Source: Poa pratensis
Taxonomy: Eukaryota; Streptophyta; Magnoliopsida; Poales; Poaceae
NCBI GenBank assembly: GCA_947311845.1
Contig: CAMZMU010000040.1
Location: 58,545,867 to 58,609,866 of the forward strand
Direction of reading: 5' to 3'
Length of the DNA stretch: 64,000 nucleotides
This document shows, one piece after another, positions 33,666 through 45,779 of this stretch; the first letter of the stretch is position 1, and each line of letters begins with the position of its first letter. Position numbers and translations under genes: made by a program. The notes under the pieces were generated by a model. The model was not told the DNA's origin, did not search any database, and saw only the letters and a list, made by a program, of their open reading frames with translations.

Positions 33666-34524
33666 GAAAATAGTCTTGATAACCCACAAGTATAGGGGAT
33701 CGCAACAGTCTTCGAGGGAAGTAAAACCCAAATTTATTGATTCGACACAAAGGGAGACAAAGAATACTTATAAGCCTTAACAGCGGAGTTGTCAATTCAG
33801 CTGCACCTGGAAAAGCACTAGTAACAGGGGTGATGTGAAAGCAGCAGTAATATGAGAGCAATGGCACCAGAAAATAGTTGGTACTACTTTGATGGCGTGG
33901 AGTTGACGGGAAAGCAATGATGATGACAGATGGACCGGGTTCCCAGCTATCTACACTAGTGGTAACTCTCCAATATCAAGTGTTGGGTGAACAAATTACA
34001 GTTGGGCAATTGACAGAATATTGAGCGCATGACAATGCATATATATGAGATGATGACTACTATGATATTTAATTGGGCATTACGACAAAATACATTGACC
34101 GTTATCCAACAGCGTCTATGACTAATAATCCACCGCCGGGTTGTCATCCGAGTTCCCCGTTGGTATTAAGTTGCAAGCAACGGATAATTGCATTAAGTAA
34201 AGTGCGTAATGTAAACAAATACATATGACCGTGGACATAGCATTGTTAGTTATCCCTAGTGGCAACAGCACATCCGCAACCTTAGAAGTTGCTGTCACTC
34301 TCCCAGATTACCGGAGGCATGAACCCACTATCTAGCATAAATACTCCCTCTTGGAGATACAGGCAACTACTTGATCAAGGTAACCACAAGTACCGGAGAG
34401 CATGCAAGATCTTAAATAACATAGGGCATAGATTGATAATCAACTTGACATAATATTCAATATTCATCGGATCCCAGCAAACACAACACCGATTACATCA
34501 TATGGATCTCAATCATGTAAGGCA

Positions 34525-34543
34525 GCTCATGAGATCATTGTAT
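34525..34543. repeat. LINE target site duplication, left copy
   Basis: GCTCATGAGATCATTGTAT at 34525-34543 is perfectly repeated at 40494-40512. In the central LTR the same site is single, near 27672. Confidence 0.93.
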
Positions 34544-34560
34544 TTTTTTTTGACAGAGTT

Positions 34561-34584
34561 ACCGTAGGGCAAAAACCCTACGGT
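34561..34584 (-). other. Perfect stem-loop at the LINE 3' end
   Basis: ACCGTAGGG and CCCTACGGT form a 9-bp stem around a 6-base loop, ten bases from the tail. In some LINEs a 3' stem-loop is recognised by the reverse transcriptase; a role here is inferred from position. Confidence 0.8.
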
Positions 34585-34717
34585 GTAGATTTTAAATTAA
34601 TGAAATGAAAGAAAAACCAGAGGTTTTTCAATACAAGTAGCTTACAAATCTCTCTGCCAAAAATTCACGGAGGTTGGAACACAAAAGAAAAGAGACGCGC
34701 ACACATCTAGACTGAAC

Positions 34718-37700
34718 TTAAGAGAAGGTGTTTAAAACCCACTGCCGAAGAGGAGACACCAAGGAGGGCTTAACCCTATACTGATGGAGTAGAACATCAT
34801 GCTGAAACAAAACTTTCCATCTCGCAAAAGAGGGCTGGATATCCTTAAAGATCAGGTCGTTACGTGCTTTCCAAATGTTCCAAAGAGCAGAAACTAGCAC
34901 TTCCATGAAGCATGGACCTTGGAACAATCCTTTTGCAGAGGCAATGCGGCTGGATATGGTCTAGCAGAATCCCACTGAAAACCAATGGACGTCCAGCAAG
35001 CAGTAGCAAACTCACAATAAAAAAAAAGATGATCTCGTGACTCAATCACGCCTCTAGAGCAGAGTACACAATCTGGTCCTCCATCATAATTCCAATGCTT
35101 CCGAGACATCAAATCTTTGGTGTTTAATCTGTCTTTTTGAAGCAGCCAGGCAAAAACTCTGAGTTTGGGCAGCAGCCTTGATTTCCAAATCGCCTGAAGC
35201 GAAGCATCACACTCCAAATGGGAGAACAAAAATTTGTAGAATTTGGCAGATGTGTATGAAGAGTTCCCCCATGGAAAGATCTTGATATCCGGTCCAAAAG
35301 GCACCAAGGTACTGTCGGCAAGGATGTGACTGATCTGATCGAATTCTTCAAAAGCCTGAGGTGAAAGAGGAAGGGCGAACCGGGACGACAATTCACCCAT
35401 ATTAGCCAGGTCTAACACAGAAGCATCTTCATTTAAGGCAAAGGAGAACAGCCGCGGGTATTGATCACAGAGCAGTTGTTGGTTATGCCAGAAATCCTTC
35501 CAAAAAAGTGTAGTCTGACCACTGATTACTTTCGAGATGGTGATGCTACGGTATATGGGCATGAGTTTCGCGATGTCCCTCCACCAGAACGAACCACGAG
35601 CTGACTGGGCCTGTGGGGGAATATTAGGATCATAAATAGCCCAGACTAACTTAACCCACGGTATGTCCTGTTTGCAGAAGAATTTGTGAAGCTGTTTTAA
35701 GAGAAGAGCGGAATTCTGAATTTCCATATTTAGGACACCCAGACCACCATGTTTCTTGGGACGGCAGACCATCTGCCAGGACGCAAGGGACTGAACAGAA
35801 TTAGAATCCTCCTTAGCCCATAGGCCATGACGTCGCACACGATCGAAGAGCTTGATGATCACTTTAGGCAATTTCAGAGAGCAAAGAAAGTGTATCGGCA
35901 GCGAGGAGAGCACTGAATTGACAAAGGTGAGCCTGCTCCCATAATCCAAGAACCTCACACTAGCATTCAAACGTCTCTCTGCATGATCCACAATGGGGAG
36001 AGGTCTTGTACAGAGGGCCTGGTAGATCCAAGGGGGAGTCCAAGATAGGTAAAGGGAAGCGATCCAGTGACACAACCGAAAGCATTGGCCAGCGATTCTA
36101 GTCTGTCTGTGTCAATATTAATAGGCATCAAGCAAGATTTTGAGTAATTCACATGTAATCCAGTTGCAAGAGAGAAAGAATGCAACAGTTCCTTGAGAGC
36201 TAAGAGCTGAGTCGGGCAGGCCTCTAAGATAAGGAGTGTATCATCAGCGTATTGAGCAATCGGAAAATCAGCTCCATTGATCGGCAAAGGGGACGCAAAG
36301 TACCAACCGAGACCAGGTAGTTAACCATTGACTGAAGTAAATCTGCCCCAGCAACAAACAAAACTGGCGAGAAGGGATCCCCTTGACGAACCCCACGCTT
36401 GCACGGAAATTTCTTGCCCGGAACACCATTAAGTAATACAGAGGAGGTGCCTGATGAAAAAATACAGCGCACCGAGGACAGCCAGCGATCATCAAAACCC
36501 CAACAGCTAAGAATCTTAATTATCGCCTCATGCTCGATCATGTCAAAGGCTTTAGTGAAATCTAGTTTCAGAATGACTGCCTCCTTGCGTGATTGCTTAC
36601 ACTGATGAATGTACTCATATGCCCACCCTACACAGTCCTGAATAGTGCGAGTTTTGAGAAAACCATATTGATTGATATGTACTAGATCCAGAATTTTCTC
36701 CTGTAAACGATTTGCCAACAGTTTTGTGAGCAACTTGAGACCCGAGTTAAGCAAGGAGATGGGCCTGAAGTCATTTGGGCCCAAGGGATCTTGCACTTTT
36801 GGTATGAGCGTGATGTAGGCATCGTTTATACTCTGCAAGTTAACTGTCGTTGCCCAGAACTCGTCGCACAAGCAATAGAAATCAAATTTAATAATGGGCC
36901 AGCACACTTTCAGAAACAGGCCAGAGAAGCCGTCTGGCCCAGGGGCCTTGTCACCCGGGCATTCTGCCACAATTGCATCAATTTCAGCATGCGAAAAAGG
37001 CTCAGATAGTTCCTCCAGTCCATCCTTGTGACGAACATAAAAGGGAAAATCGAAGGAGGGATCAATTGGAACCGAGACCCCCAGCCGATCTTTGAAAGCA
37101 TTCCATAAGATACCTGCCTTTTCATCATGATCAGAAGCAAGAGATCCATCCGTCCTCGAGAGGGAAACAATGTTATTATGTCTGTATCTAATCGTGGCCA
37201 TGGAGTGGAAGAATTTGGTGTTCTCGCCCCCAAACTTAGCCCAACGAATAGTGCAGCGCTTTTTCCAATATTCCTGTTTACACTCCAGCAAGAAGAGCAG
37301 CTTTCTCTTGACAATATTGCGGAAGTTCCACTCCAAGATATGCAGCGGACGGAGTTCTTCAAACTCATCTAACCGAAGGATGATCGCATTGCAATTGTCG
37401 ATTAGGTGGGTAGTCACCGACATACTCGTGCTCCAATTACGAAGGGCTTTGCGGAGAAGCTTTAACTTGGCCGAGATACAGCGAGCCGCATCCCCTGGGC
37501 AATGGATGGCCCAGATATGTTGCACAACGTCAATGAAGCCCGGCATTTTTACCCAGTGGTTCTCAAACGGAAAACAGCAGCTTTAGGAATATTAGTGCCA
37601 ATAGACACAACGCACGGGTATGATCCGAAGTAGGACGAGCAAGAGGCCTAACCGTGGTGTTGGGAAACTTGAGTGTCCAAGCAGGGGATGTAAAAAACCA

Positions 37701-38324
37701 GTCAAGCTGAACAAGGAGCGGATCCACCTGCATGTTACTCCAGGTAAAACAACGGCCTTTGATAGGCAACTCAATCATACCCAAGTAGCTGATGATTTCA
37801 TTAAAAGTGGCAATGTCCTCCATATTAGCCCCTGGCCGATTACGACTATCAGTGTAACGGTAGAAATTGAAATCACCTAGAAGAATCCAGAGAGTATCAT
37901 CAGATATATCTAGGTGGAAAAGCCAAGCCACAAAGTTTTCCCGCTCAATTCCTTCACATGGCCCATAAACATTTACCAAAATAAATGATTCAGCAGACCA
38001 CGTGGAAGTGAATCCAATCACAATAGCGAAGCTCTCCTGTAATAGGACCTGACCCGTAAACTTGTTACTGGCCCATAACACAAGCAGTCCACCAGAGGCC
38101 CCGTCAGAAGGAACGAAGGCAAATTGATCAAAGCGTTTTGGCGCGAAAAGCTTAATGAATCTGCTATCAAAATCAACACGCTTTGTTTCCTGGAAACATA
38201 GAATCGAGGCCGAGCTCTCCTCGATTTTATCTCTAATCAAAGGCCATTTTTCAGAGCTGTTGATCCCTCTAATGTTCCAACAGAGGATATGCCAGATAAG
38301 ACGAAGCCGGTTTATCTGAGACAT
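34718..38324 (-). pseudogene. LINE ORF2: endonuclease, reverse transcriptase, zf-RVT (broken)
   Basis: ORF2 nicks the target and copies the RNA by target-primed reverse transcription. The endonuclease (38324-37563) has CWNIRGINSSEKW, CFQETK, VNVYGPCEG, LLGDFNFYRY and TSDH. The RT (37546-36224) has NDFRPISLLNSGLKLLTKLL and LKLDFTKAFDMIEHEA, then CKRGVRQGDPFSPVLF. The catalytic block FPIAQYADDTLLIL is at about 36270 in a new frame. The zf-RVT-like domain (about 35250-34950) has WKSRLLPKLRVFAWLL and CVLCSRGVIESRDHLFFYC. The tail AALWNIWKARNDLIF-like part ends near 34718. At least four frame changes occur (near 37555, 36270, 36050 and 34920). Confidence 0.92.
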
Positions 38325-38362
38325 TATTCAAAAAACCACCGAGGTTTGGACACACAGGTGCT

Positions 38363-40408
38363 TTAATCAGCACGGCTTTTCATGAGCTGCTCCACAGACA
38401 GCTCCTCTGGGTCGATATGACACTCTTCTATCCCAATCCTCTGCATTTCTTCAATCTGCATCACACTTGGGAGCTTGGCCTTCTGAACTTGAGAAGATTT
38501 GCGCCCCGGCACGACATCGACCTTGAAGCCATTATTGGCAAGGCGAGGGGAGCGCCTTGCTTGAGTGCTTACTGCAGGTGTGGCAGCCTTGCTCAAATGG
38601 CGGCGACCACAGGGGAGAGAAACAGTGGAGGTATCCATCTGAGGGGCAGATGAGTGCTCAAAAACAGTTGATGCAGAATTGTCAAAATTATCAGACATAA
38701 CGCGAGCACCATCAGACAACAGCGTGCTAGAGGAGGGGCTGGATCAACCACCGGTGGCATGATCATCAGAGGCATCTCAGCAGTAGCCACAGTAGGTCCT
38801 CAATAACCACAGAGGTACACACCTCGCCAGGGCAGACAGGGTCTTCAAGCAACATGTGCCGTGGCACATCAAACACAACCATCAGATGATCCCAATGTGC
38901 AGTGGTGACAGATAACTGGTGGAGTGCTGCAGCTGACATTGCCCAAGTGATACAGTCAACAAGCTGCCTTTGAAATTCAGACGTATGGGCCAGTGCATAG
39001 TTGAAGTGGCGCATCGGCGGATCGTCGACCACGATCAAGTTGTGCTGCAGGCGAAGAGCCGGTCCCAGCAATGGGCTGGTATGGCGAACAGACAGTGAAG
39101 GGGGCGAAACGACGAGGGCATTGCAACCTTTGGGAGGTAAATCTCCTGTTACCTTTTTCAGCTTCGGTATCCAGATTTCTGAATTTTTAGAGGTAAATCT
39201 TCTGTTACCTTTTTTGCCTTCTGAACCCAGATTTTCTGAATTGTAGGTTTTCCAGACCCCAGCCGAGATTTCATGGTCTCCAAACAAACTAGGTGTCTTC
39301 CTCTCAGGCAAGAAATAGCCTTATGGCCCAGAACTTTGTAGAAATGACATCGAAACCCATTAGGACACAACGAGAGAAGTGCCCAATTCCCAGCACTTGG
39401 AGCAGTACGAGTTCTCTAGCCGGGCAGAACAAGAGACACAATTGCGGCCCAAATCTCTGCAACCTTCGCAAACTCCTGGACAGCTCGGGCGTAAATGGTC
39501 ATGAAGCCCACATCGAGAACAACGGCCCAAGCATTCATAAATCAATGGCGAAGGCGGAATATACGCAAGTTGAGTGCATCCTGAATAGCTCATCAGCGTA
39601 TCGTGCCTGCCGTAAATCAAGGATATCTTCCAGCACGGAAACAGGCAGGTTGGCACAGAATCTCCGAGAAAACGGTCATTAACAAATATCTGTTTACATG
39701 TCGGTGGGACTGTTGACTCCAGGAAAAAGGATCCGAAAAACTGCCAAATTTGATTCCAATTGGATCTTGCACCACCGAACCTGGAGATGCCGCCGGCGGA
39801 GATACTGGAGGGGAAAAAGATCCAAACTGAATTTGTGATCGTCCCACCGCAGGAACATCTTTCATCCGAAAGCCAAATTTCAATAACTCAGAGGCCGAAT
39901 TACTTGAATGGTCAGACGCAGCACTATCTTTCAGAAAACTGAGGTTTGGACGTAGGTGCACAGGGCTACGTTGAGCAACGTCAATCAGATGTTCATCAGA
40001 ACCTCCAGAGCGATCAAACCCATTACGATCAACTCCAAAAAGAGTAGCATCATTGGCTTGATGTGATCCACGAAACAAAGAAAAATGGCACACAAAATCT
40101 GGCCAAACTCGGTCCTTAAGATGATAAATAAAGTGCCCAACCTTGCTTGATGCCACCGAAAACCGAAACCTTCGATCACTCAATTGAGAAACATTCAAAC
40201 CAGAACGGAGCCCTCCAATGCAGCATTCCAGGGCAATCGAGACAGACTCTTCATCAAGGTGGAAGGAGGCAGAAGAAAACGAGACCACCAAGAAGAATTC
40301 CTTCGAACGCGAAGAAGGGGAGTGGTGAACAGAGGATCCAAACCGGCGACGCACCTGATCCGCAAGCGCCACGCTGGGCGAGAAGTCCCAGTGTAGGAGC
40401 GCGTCCAT
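38363..40408 (-). pseudogene. LINE ORF1: nucleic-acid-binding protein with zinc knuckles (broken)
   Basis: ORF1 coats the element RNA. It begins MDALLHWDFSPSVALADQVR at 40408, as in related grass LINEs. A DUF4283-like region follows (SVASSKVGHFIYHLKDRVWPDFVCHF). Cys-rich knuckles (CSRCGLHDHLRPSCPG, CEGCRDLGRNCVSC, FRCHFYKVLGHKAISC) lie at about 39560-39290. The rest, to 38363, is present in shifting frames (38766-39311, 38363-38719). Frame changes near 39640 and 39365 break it. Confidence 0.82.
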
Positions 40409-41130
40409 CTCAGCTTCGATCTAGACGCCATGGATGCGGTGGAGGTGGGGGAGGGTGGGAGAGGGAGGGAGAGCCATTCCCAATTCTTTACTCGCTCATG
40501 AGATCATTGTATTGAAGTACATGGGAGAGAGAGTACCAGCTAGCTACAGCTAGAACCCGTAGTCCATGGGGAACTACTCACGGAGCATGATGGAGGCGGT
40601 GGCGTCGATGGAGAAGGCTCGGGGGTCAATCCCCTCTCCGGCAGGGTGCCGGAACAAGAACTTCTGACCCCCGAAACTTGGTTTCGGATGGCGGCGGCGC
40701 TCTGGAACTTTCTGGGGAAATCGTCGATTGTTCCGTGAGTTTTAGGTCAGGGGCAATATATAGTCCAAAGGGCGTCGCGAGGAGGTGACCGAGGCGGCGA
40801 CACCACCCTAGGCGTCGGAAGATTCCTGGCCGCGCCCAGCCCACGTGTGGGGCCCTCGGGCCTCCCCGGACTTGTCCTTCTGGCCCATGGAGTCTTCTGG
40901 TAAAATAGGGGCCTCCGTAAATTTTCGTCCAATTCCGAGAATATTTCCAGACTAGCTTTTCTGGAATACAAAAACAGCAGAAAACAGGAACTGGCACTGT
41001 GGCATTTTGTTAATAGGTTAGTCCCAAAAAAATGTATAAAAGTCATATAAAGTAGATGCAAAACATGTAGCAATTGGTATAAAACAAGCATGGAACATCA
41101 AAAATTATAGATACGTTTGAGACGTATCAT

Positions 41131-41135
41131 GTACT
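41131..41135. repeat. Target site duplication TGTAC, right copy
   Basis: It matches 23768-23772 and closes the three-LTR composite element. Confidence 0.9.
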
Positions 41136-42256
41136 AAACAAAACTCACCATGCCTTTCCACTCGCAAGTAGGTTATATATTCCGTTTGTTTTTACTTGAT
41201 AAGGATAGAGTGTTCACTCTCCACGGAACAGGGTACGCGCAGGAATAAACTTGAACGTAGAAAATGTTGGTACTCGCCGAGTCTCGGGAGTCGGCTGGAA
41301 TGACCTTCCCCGTTTCACTGCTCGGCGATCCCGCCGACTCCAAGGAGTCGGCAGGACAGACCTTCTCCGTCTCACTGCTCGTCGATCAGATGTTAAATGT
41401 GTCCGATGACGCCGACTTCCGAGAAAACTTTTGTTGATACGATGTTTGAAAAAAACGAAGATATTTTAGTGCTTTTGTAGCAGTATCTATGTTCGCGTTA
41501 CCATGATCAAATCTGCCAGGCTATTTTATCTTCTTTCTCTTCTTACGCCGACTCCAAGAATTCGACGGCATCGGACGGTGCGTTAAGACGGACAATCCAA
41601 CATCGTTTGGCCCCTTGGAGGTCATGGAGTCAGCGTGACCAAACGGTGCATTATGACGGAGAAGCCAAGATCGTTGGCTCCCCTGTGCCGACACGCCGGC
41701 CTCGCTAAACCGACGACCTGATAGTAGTATAGTGGCTACATAAAAAAATGCAGCTGAGTAAGGGAAAACACGTTAAGAATCAGTTATGTTTACGTTAAGT
41801 ATACTTGGCGAACACTACATTGTCTTTGTAAATTCTGGAAAAATACTAAGGATAGGAAATCGTAGGAATAGATAAAACTTAGTAGAGTGCCATGTCCAAT
41901 TGAATCCTAATTCTGAGGCTAGAGAGGAAAGTAGTGTTTGAATGGCAGAAAAACAGAGGAACTCTCGGTCCTTGAGACGAAACATGGGTGTGAGATGGTT
42001 GATATTATGGTGCCTTCTCGAGGGGTTCCGGGCGATGGTATGTGTATGATTCCATCGGTCTGATCGATGGTTCATAAAAAGTTGATCAAATCCTTACTCG
42101 AGTTAGAGATGTATTTCACCGGACATACGTCACCTCGAGACTGTTCATAGACGTCCAGATGTCTGCCGGCTTACAGGCGGCGGTACATCCGGTTTTATCA
42201 GTGTTGCCGTCATGTGCGGTCATGTTGTTTCGTCTTCCTGTCGCCGGTTCTTCCTG

Positions 42257-42420
42257 CTCCAGGTTCCCGTCTTAATGCACAACCCGGCTCCGCCGACTCC
42301 AGGTTCCCGTCTTAATGCACAACCCGACCCCGCCGACTCCAGGTTCCGTCTTCATGCACAACCCGACCGCGCCGACTCCAGGTTCCGTCTTAATGTACAA
42401 CCCGACCCAGCCGACTCCAG
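42257..42420 (+). repeat. Tandem repeat of about 39 bp, four copies
   Basis: Four consecutive units begin GTTCC(C)GTCTTAATGCACAA, continue CCCGACC, and end GCCGACTCCAG, at about 42263, 42303, 42343 and 42382. Each unit combines the two hallmark motifs of the surrounding repeat. Confidence 0.88.
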
Positions 42421-42463
42421 GAGCAGAAAGAACCGGCGACTGAGACGAACCCGAGTAAGACGG

Positions 42464-43960
42464 CGACCAACGAAAACACACGATCAAAGCAAGATCCTGG
42501 AAAACCAATGATGCTAACGCAAACGTAAAAAAAGCAGACACCGTCAAACAAAGGAAAGGCTATCACATGAAAACCCAACGGGGAGCCGGCAACACCCACC
42601 GAGTAGGATAACTTACCACAAAAAAGACAGAAACCGAAAGCCAAACAGGAAACAAAAAACATCCACGTCTATAACATAATCCCGAGCAAAACAACAACCT
42701 GCACCAAAAAAAGGCAAAACAGGTCAGAAGACAAGTATGAAAAGCACAAAAGGAACCGAACAGCGAGAATATAAAACGAAGATAGGAAGAGAACAATCTG
42801 CAAAAACCAAAATAAATCGTTTGGAAACAACGAACAAACCGGATGCATATCTGAAACACAGACCGGGCAACCAACGAATCAATCATACCATTAAATTCGC
42901 CACATACAACACCGTTCATCACGTTTAAACAACAGCCGGAGCCGGCGAAGAGCCAGCAAGACCCGGCAGATTCTACACCGCAACCCGCAGCAGTAAACCA
43001 CCGACCTGCAAAAAAACAGAGTAACAAACAGCAAAGCGATGTAAGAAACCCATAAAACAAACAAGGAACAAACCGAAAAAGCAACAAATACGAAAGAAAA
43101 GAATCCACCGCATGGTCGGCAACATAAACAAAGAATGGACAACAGAAAGTAAACACGGTAACAAAGAAAGACAAACAACAACTCAACCCACACAGAATAA
43201 GCTGCTTGGAAAAACCTAACGAACAAACACGATCAAAACAACATCCTGGCAAACCGATGGTGTGAACGAAAGCGTAAAGAAACAGATACCGTGAAACAAA
43301 AGAAGCACCATCACACGAAAGTCCAACGGGGAGCCGGCAGCAAACAACAACCAGAAAACTCAGCACAAGAAATAACGGAATAATCCCGAATAAACAACGA
43401 TATGAAGGAAAAAAAGGCAAAAGAGGTCACAAAACAAATATGAAGAGCACAAGAAACCAATCAGCAAGAACATAAAACGAAAATAGCAAGTGGCCGATCC
43501 GAAAATAAAAAATAAAATCGTGTGGAAACATCCAAAAAACAGAGATGGAAATATGAAAACACGAACCGGGCTACAATGATTAAAACCTACCACTAAATTA
43601 GCCACACAAACACACGACGCAGACAAAAAACGCAGATCGACCATAAGAACAGTACGACAGAAAACACAATGAAAACAGAGCTTACCTCAACCGGACGAAC
43701 GTGAAACCAGTTAGCCGACGACCTACGACAAAACAAAGCAACAAAAAAAAGAAATGTTAGAAACCCAGCAAAAAAGAAGAACAAACCGCATAAGCAACAA
43801 ACAACCAACGAACACGAATCAAGCACACGGTCAATGACATGAACAAAGAACGACCAAAAACAGAGAGAGCAAGACACGGTAAGAAAACACAACCTGACCT
43901 CAACGGGAACAAACGTGACCGGAAGAACAGCAAACCGATTCCATGGAATACAGGCAGAGC
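42464..43960 (-). repeat. Two diverged tandem units of about 0.7 kb
   Basis: Landmarks recur at matched spacing: ACACGATCAAA at 42479 and 43228, CCAACGGGGAGCCGGCA at 42575 and 43323, a TATGAA(A/G)AGCACAA block at 42736 and 43439, and a CCGACCTGCAAA-like block at 43002 and 43716. Spacing is 703-749 bp. A partial third relative lies at 22730-23770. Long minus-strand frames here are products of base bias, not genes. Confidence 0.78.
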
Positions 43961-44048
43961 TCGAGAAAAGCACGGCGGAGCAAGAACAGGGAGGAAGAAG
44001 AAAAGGGGGAAATGAGAGCTGCAGCAACCATCCGATCCAGAACCCAGC

Positions 44049-44057
44049 CTATATACC
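44049..44057 (-). promoter_or_regulatory. TATA-like box facing the 0.7-kb repeats
   Basis: The minus strand reads GGGGTATATAGGCTGG, and a CT-rich leader follows. An inverted relative, with a weaker GTATACG, is at 21110-21116. It could drive a transcript through the tandem units; no protein is evident. Confidence 0.45.
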
Positions 44058-44790
44058 CCTTCCCCCCAGCACAGTGTGCACGGCAACACCATTAGGTCGG
44101 TTTCGTCTAAATGAACCAATGGCGAGCCGCCAGAGACACGCGAAATCGGGCCTTCTGACTATCAGCACAGTGCAACGTACCCGGCGACGAATGGAGCGAG
44201 GCCACCTCAGACGGAGAAATCGGTCTCGAATTCTCCCTGACATCACGAACAGTGCAACGTACCCGACGATCGTGCGAAATACCCAGCGTGCCCCGACGTA
44301 CTGTAGAAAATACGCAGCGATGACACAAGCAAGGGAAACATCGGCGACGCAACGTGCCGAGCAACCGACCTGTGGGCCTCGAAGAGGAAGGGGCCCATCG
44401 TCAGCGAGAGAGAGAGGGAAGGAACCACGTACGAAGAAAGCTCTCCCAGAGGGGCACGCAATGCATTCGCTAAAACCTAGTACGGTAAATGAACAAAATC
44501 GACCAATGGGACGAACGCGCTGCGAATTTGCACCACTCTGGCACGTCTGCCACACCGATTAAACGCGCAGCATGAGGCCGTCAGGTGGGCCCTCGGGCTA
44601 CAGGGGTGATCCACGTAGGACGTCACCGAGAGTGGGTGCATGAAGGTTGGTACGGTTAGCGACTTTGCGAATCCCTGTTCATTCCGACTCCAGAAGCCGG
44701 CGGTGATCGGACGGTGCGGAGGCACGAAGCGGGGAGGATCGGACGGCCAGAAAGCCCAAATCGCTGAGGAGCCTTCAATGGGTCTCACCG

Positions 44791-45779
44791 TTTATATCTT
44801 TAGATTTGGAGCTACACAAAAATGAAAAAAATCTGATAAATTTGGAGATTTGAAAATATGCATACTCAGATCAACACTATTACGTTTTTTTGTAGCTTAG
44901 AATACAAAGTATTTAAAATTAATTGTTTGCACATTTGTGCAATACACCATTAGCTATATCCAGGTTTTTTCAAAAAAAATCAAAACTTGTAATTGTTTTC
45001 GATTTTGCACCTAATCTCCATGGCCTTTTCAAGCTTACCTTTCGTAAGCTTTGATTAGATCATGCTATGTGACTCATGCATCGTAAATTTTTATAGTGCT
45101 ATACTATGCAATAAAATGACCGTGTGCATCAATTGTTCCCGTTCCCCTTTTTGAAAAAAATCCTCATGTTTTGTTGGACTGATAGTGGTTAGATCCTAAT
45201 GGTTTTTTTTTACAAAGACATGGATCAATTATAAAAGTTCACTAGAATTACAAATAATCATAAGCATAATAAAAATTATATCAAGATGCATGATTGGACA
45301 ACCTAACGACCATCCACCGCCAGAGTGAGCCACTTTGTGGACGACAACAGGGATGTCTTCATGCACATGCCCCTAAGAATCGACACCCCATGGACGAACT
45401 CGTTGCCATTGAACCCTTTAACCAATCTGAATCTCCCGACACAATATTTATAACAGACGTAGCAGACAGAACGAGACCCACCACTCCAAGGGAGCAGTGA
45501 ACAGAAGATTCACCGCTCTCCTCAATGCCACCTGCGAGATCACCGCCGACGAGGCGGACGAGGAGACGAAAAAAACTTATTCTTGTTCCATGCATCATCT
45601 TCATAGCCATCATAATGTTGTTGTTGTTTGACCAAGTTTTAACTTTATAGACATACTCATGTCATTGAGCGCAGATCTACGTTCTCCACCCCTCCTGCCG
45701 CCGGAGCGGCAAGAAGCGAAGGCGGGGATCCGTAGATTCCAAGACAGAGATGGAGGAGTTGAGTGGCGGCTAGTGTTTC
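44791..45779. other. AT-rich intergenic DNA
   Basis: No convincing gene is seen. The block GACAACAGGGATGTCTTCAT at 45347 is repeated at 46314. A small GC-rich patch at 45660-45760 is unexplained. Confidence 0.4.

Larger units (their letters stand above)
34544..40493 (-). mobile_element. Full-length L1-type LINE, degenerate frames
   Basis: The 5.95 kb element is flanked by perfect 19-bp target duplications. Its 3' end (left side) has a short A-tail seen as eight T at 34544-34551, preceded in the RNA by a 9-bp stem-loop. ORF1 (38363-40408) has CCHC-type zinc knuckles. ORF2 (34718-38324) has an AP endonuclease, reverse transcriptase with YADD, and a Cys-rich C-terminal domain. The 5' end reaches the start of ORF1, so it was not 5' truncated. 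Several frameshifts now break both ORFs. Confidence 0.95.
23773..41130 (-). mobile_element. Three-LTR tandem, non-autonomous Athila-like Ty3 element
   Basis: Read on the minus strand, each LTR begins TGATACGTCTC and ends GTGGGTTATCA. From left to right on the plus strand the order is LTR (23773-24172, truncated), internal region, LTR (26835-28296), internal region, LTR (33677-41130, with a LINE inside). The whole is flanked by TGTAC. Primer sites complementary to tRNA-Asp lie 11 bp from the central and right LTRs. Neither internal region encodes gag or pol; each has one homologous open frame. The tandem form is best explained by unequal recombination between LTRs of two copies. Family assignment to the Athila lineage rests on the primer site and LTR style. 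Confidence 0.88.
33677..41130 (-). repeat. Right LTR (5' LTR), split by a LINE
   Basis: The LTR parts are 33677-34543 and 40513-41130, about 1485 bp without the LINE and one duplicated target. It ends GAGACGTATCA at 41130, next to the TGTAC duplication. Compared with the central LTR it has many single-base indels. Confidence 0.9.
41136..44790. repeat. Unclassified complex repeat, right part
   Basis: This continues the repeat interrupted at 23772. It has the palindrome GCCGACTCCAAGGAGTCGGC (41333-41352), half-palindromes at 41549 and 44684, and CGGTGCATTATGACGGAGAAG-type motifs at 41576 and 41644. The stretch near 41640-41705 is an inverted relative of 21985-22050. From 42430 to 43990 the plus strand is A- and C-rich and T-poor; the minus strand resembles introns (T-rich with TTTGCAGG and GAGGTAAG-like sites). 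The right boundary is placed where the motifs stop, near 44790. No terminal repeat was found. Confidence 0.6.

Noticed and set aside
42563..43420. 285-codon minus-strand frame rich in Phe, Cys and Leu
   Set aside because: It is the complement of an A/C-rich, T-poor stretch that lacks stop codons by composition. It crosses tandem repeat units and has no domain.
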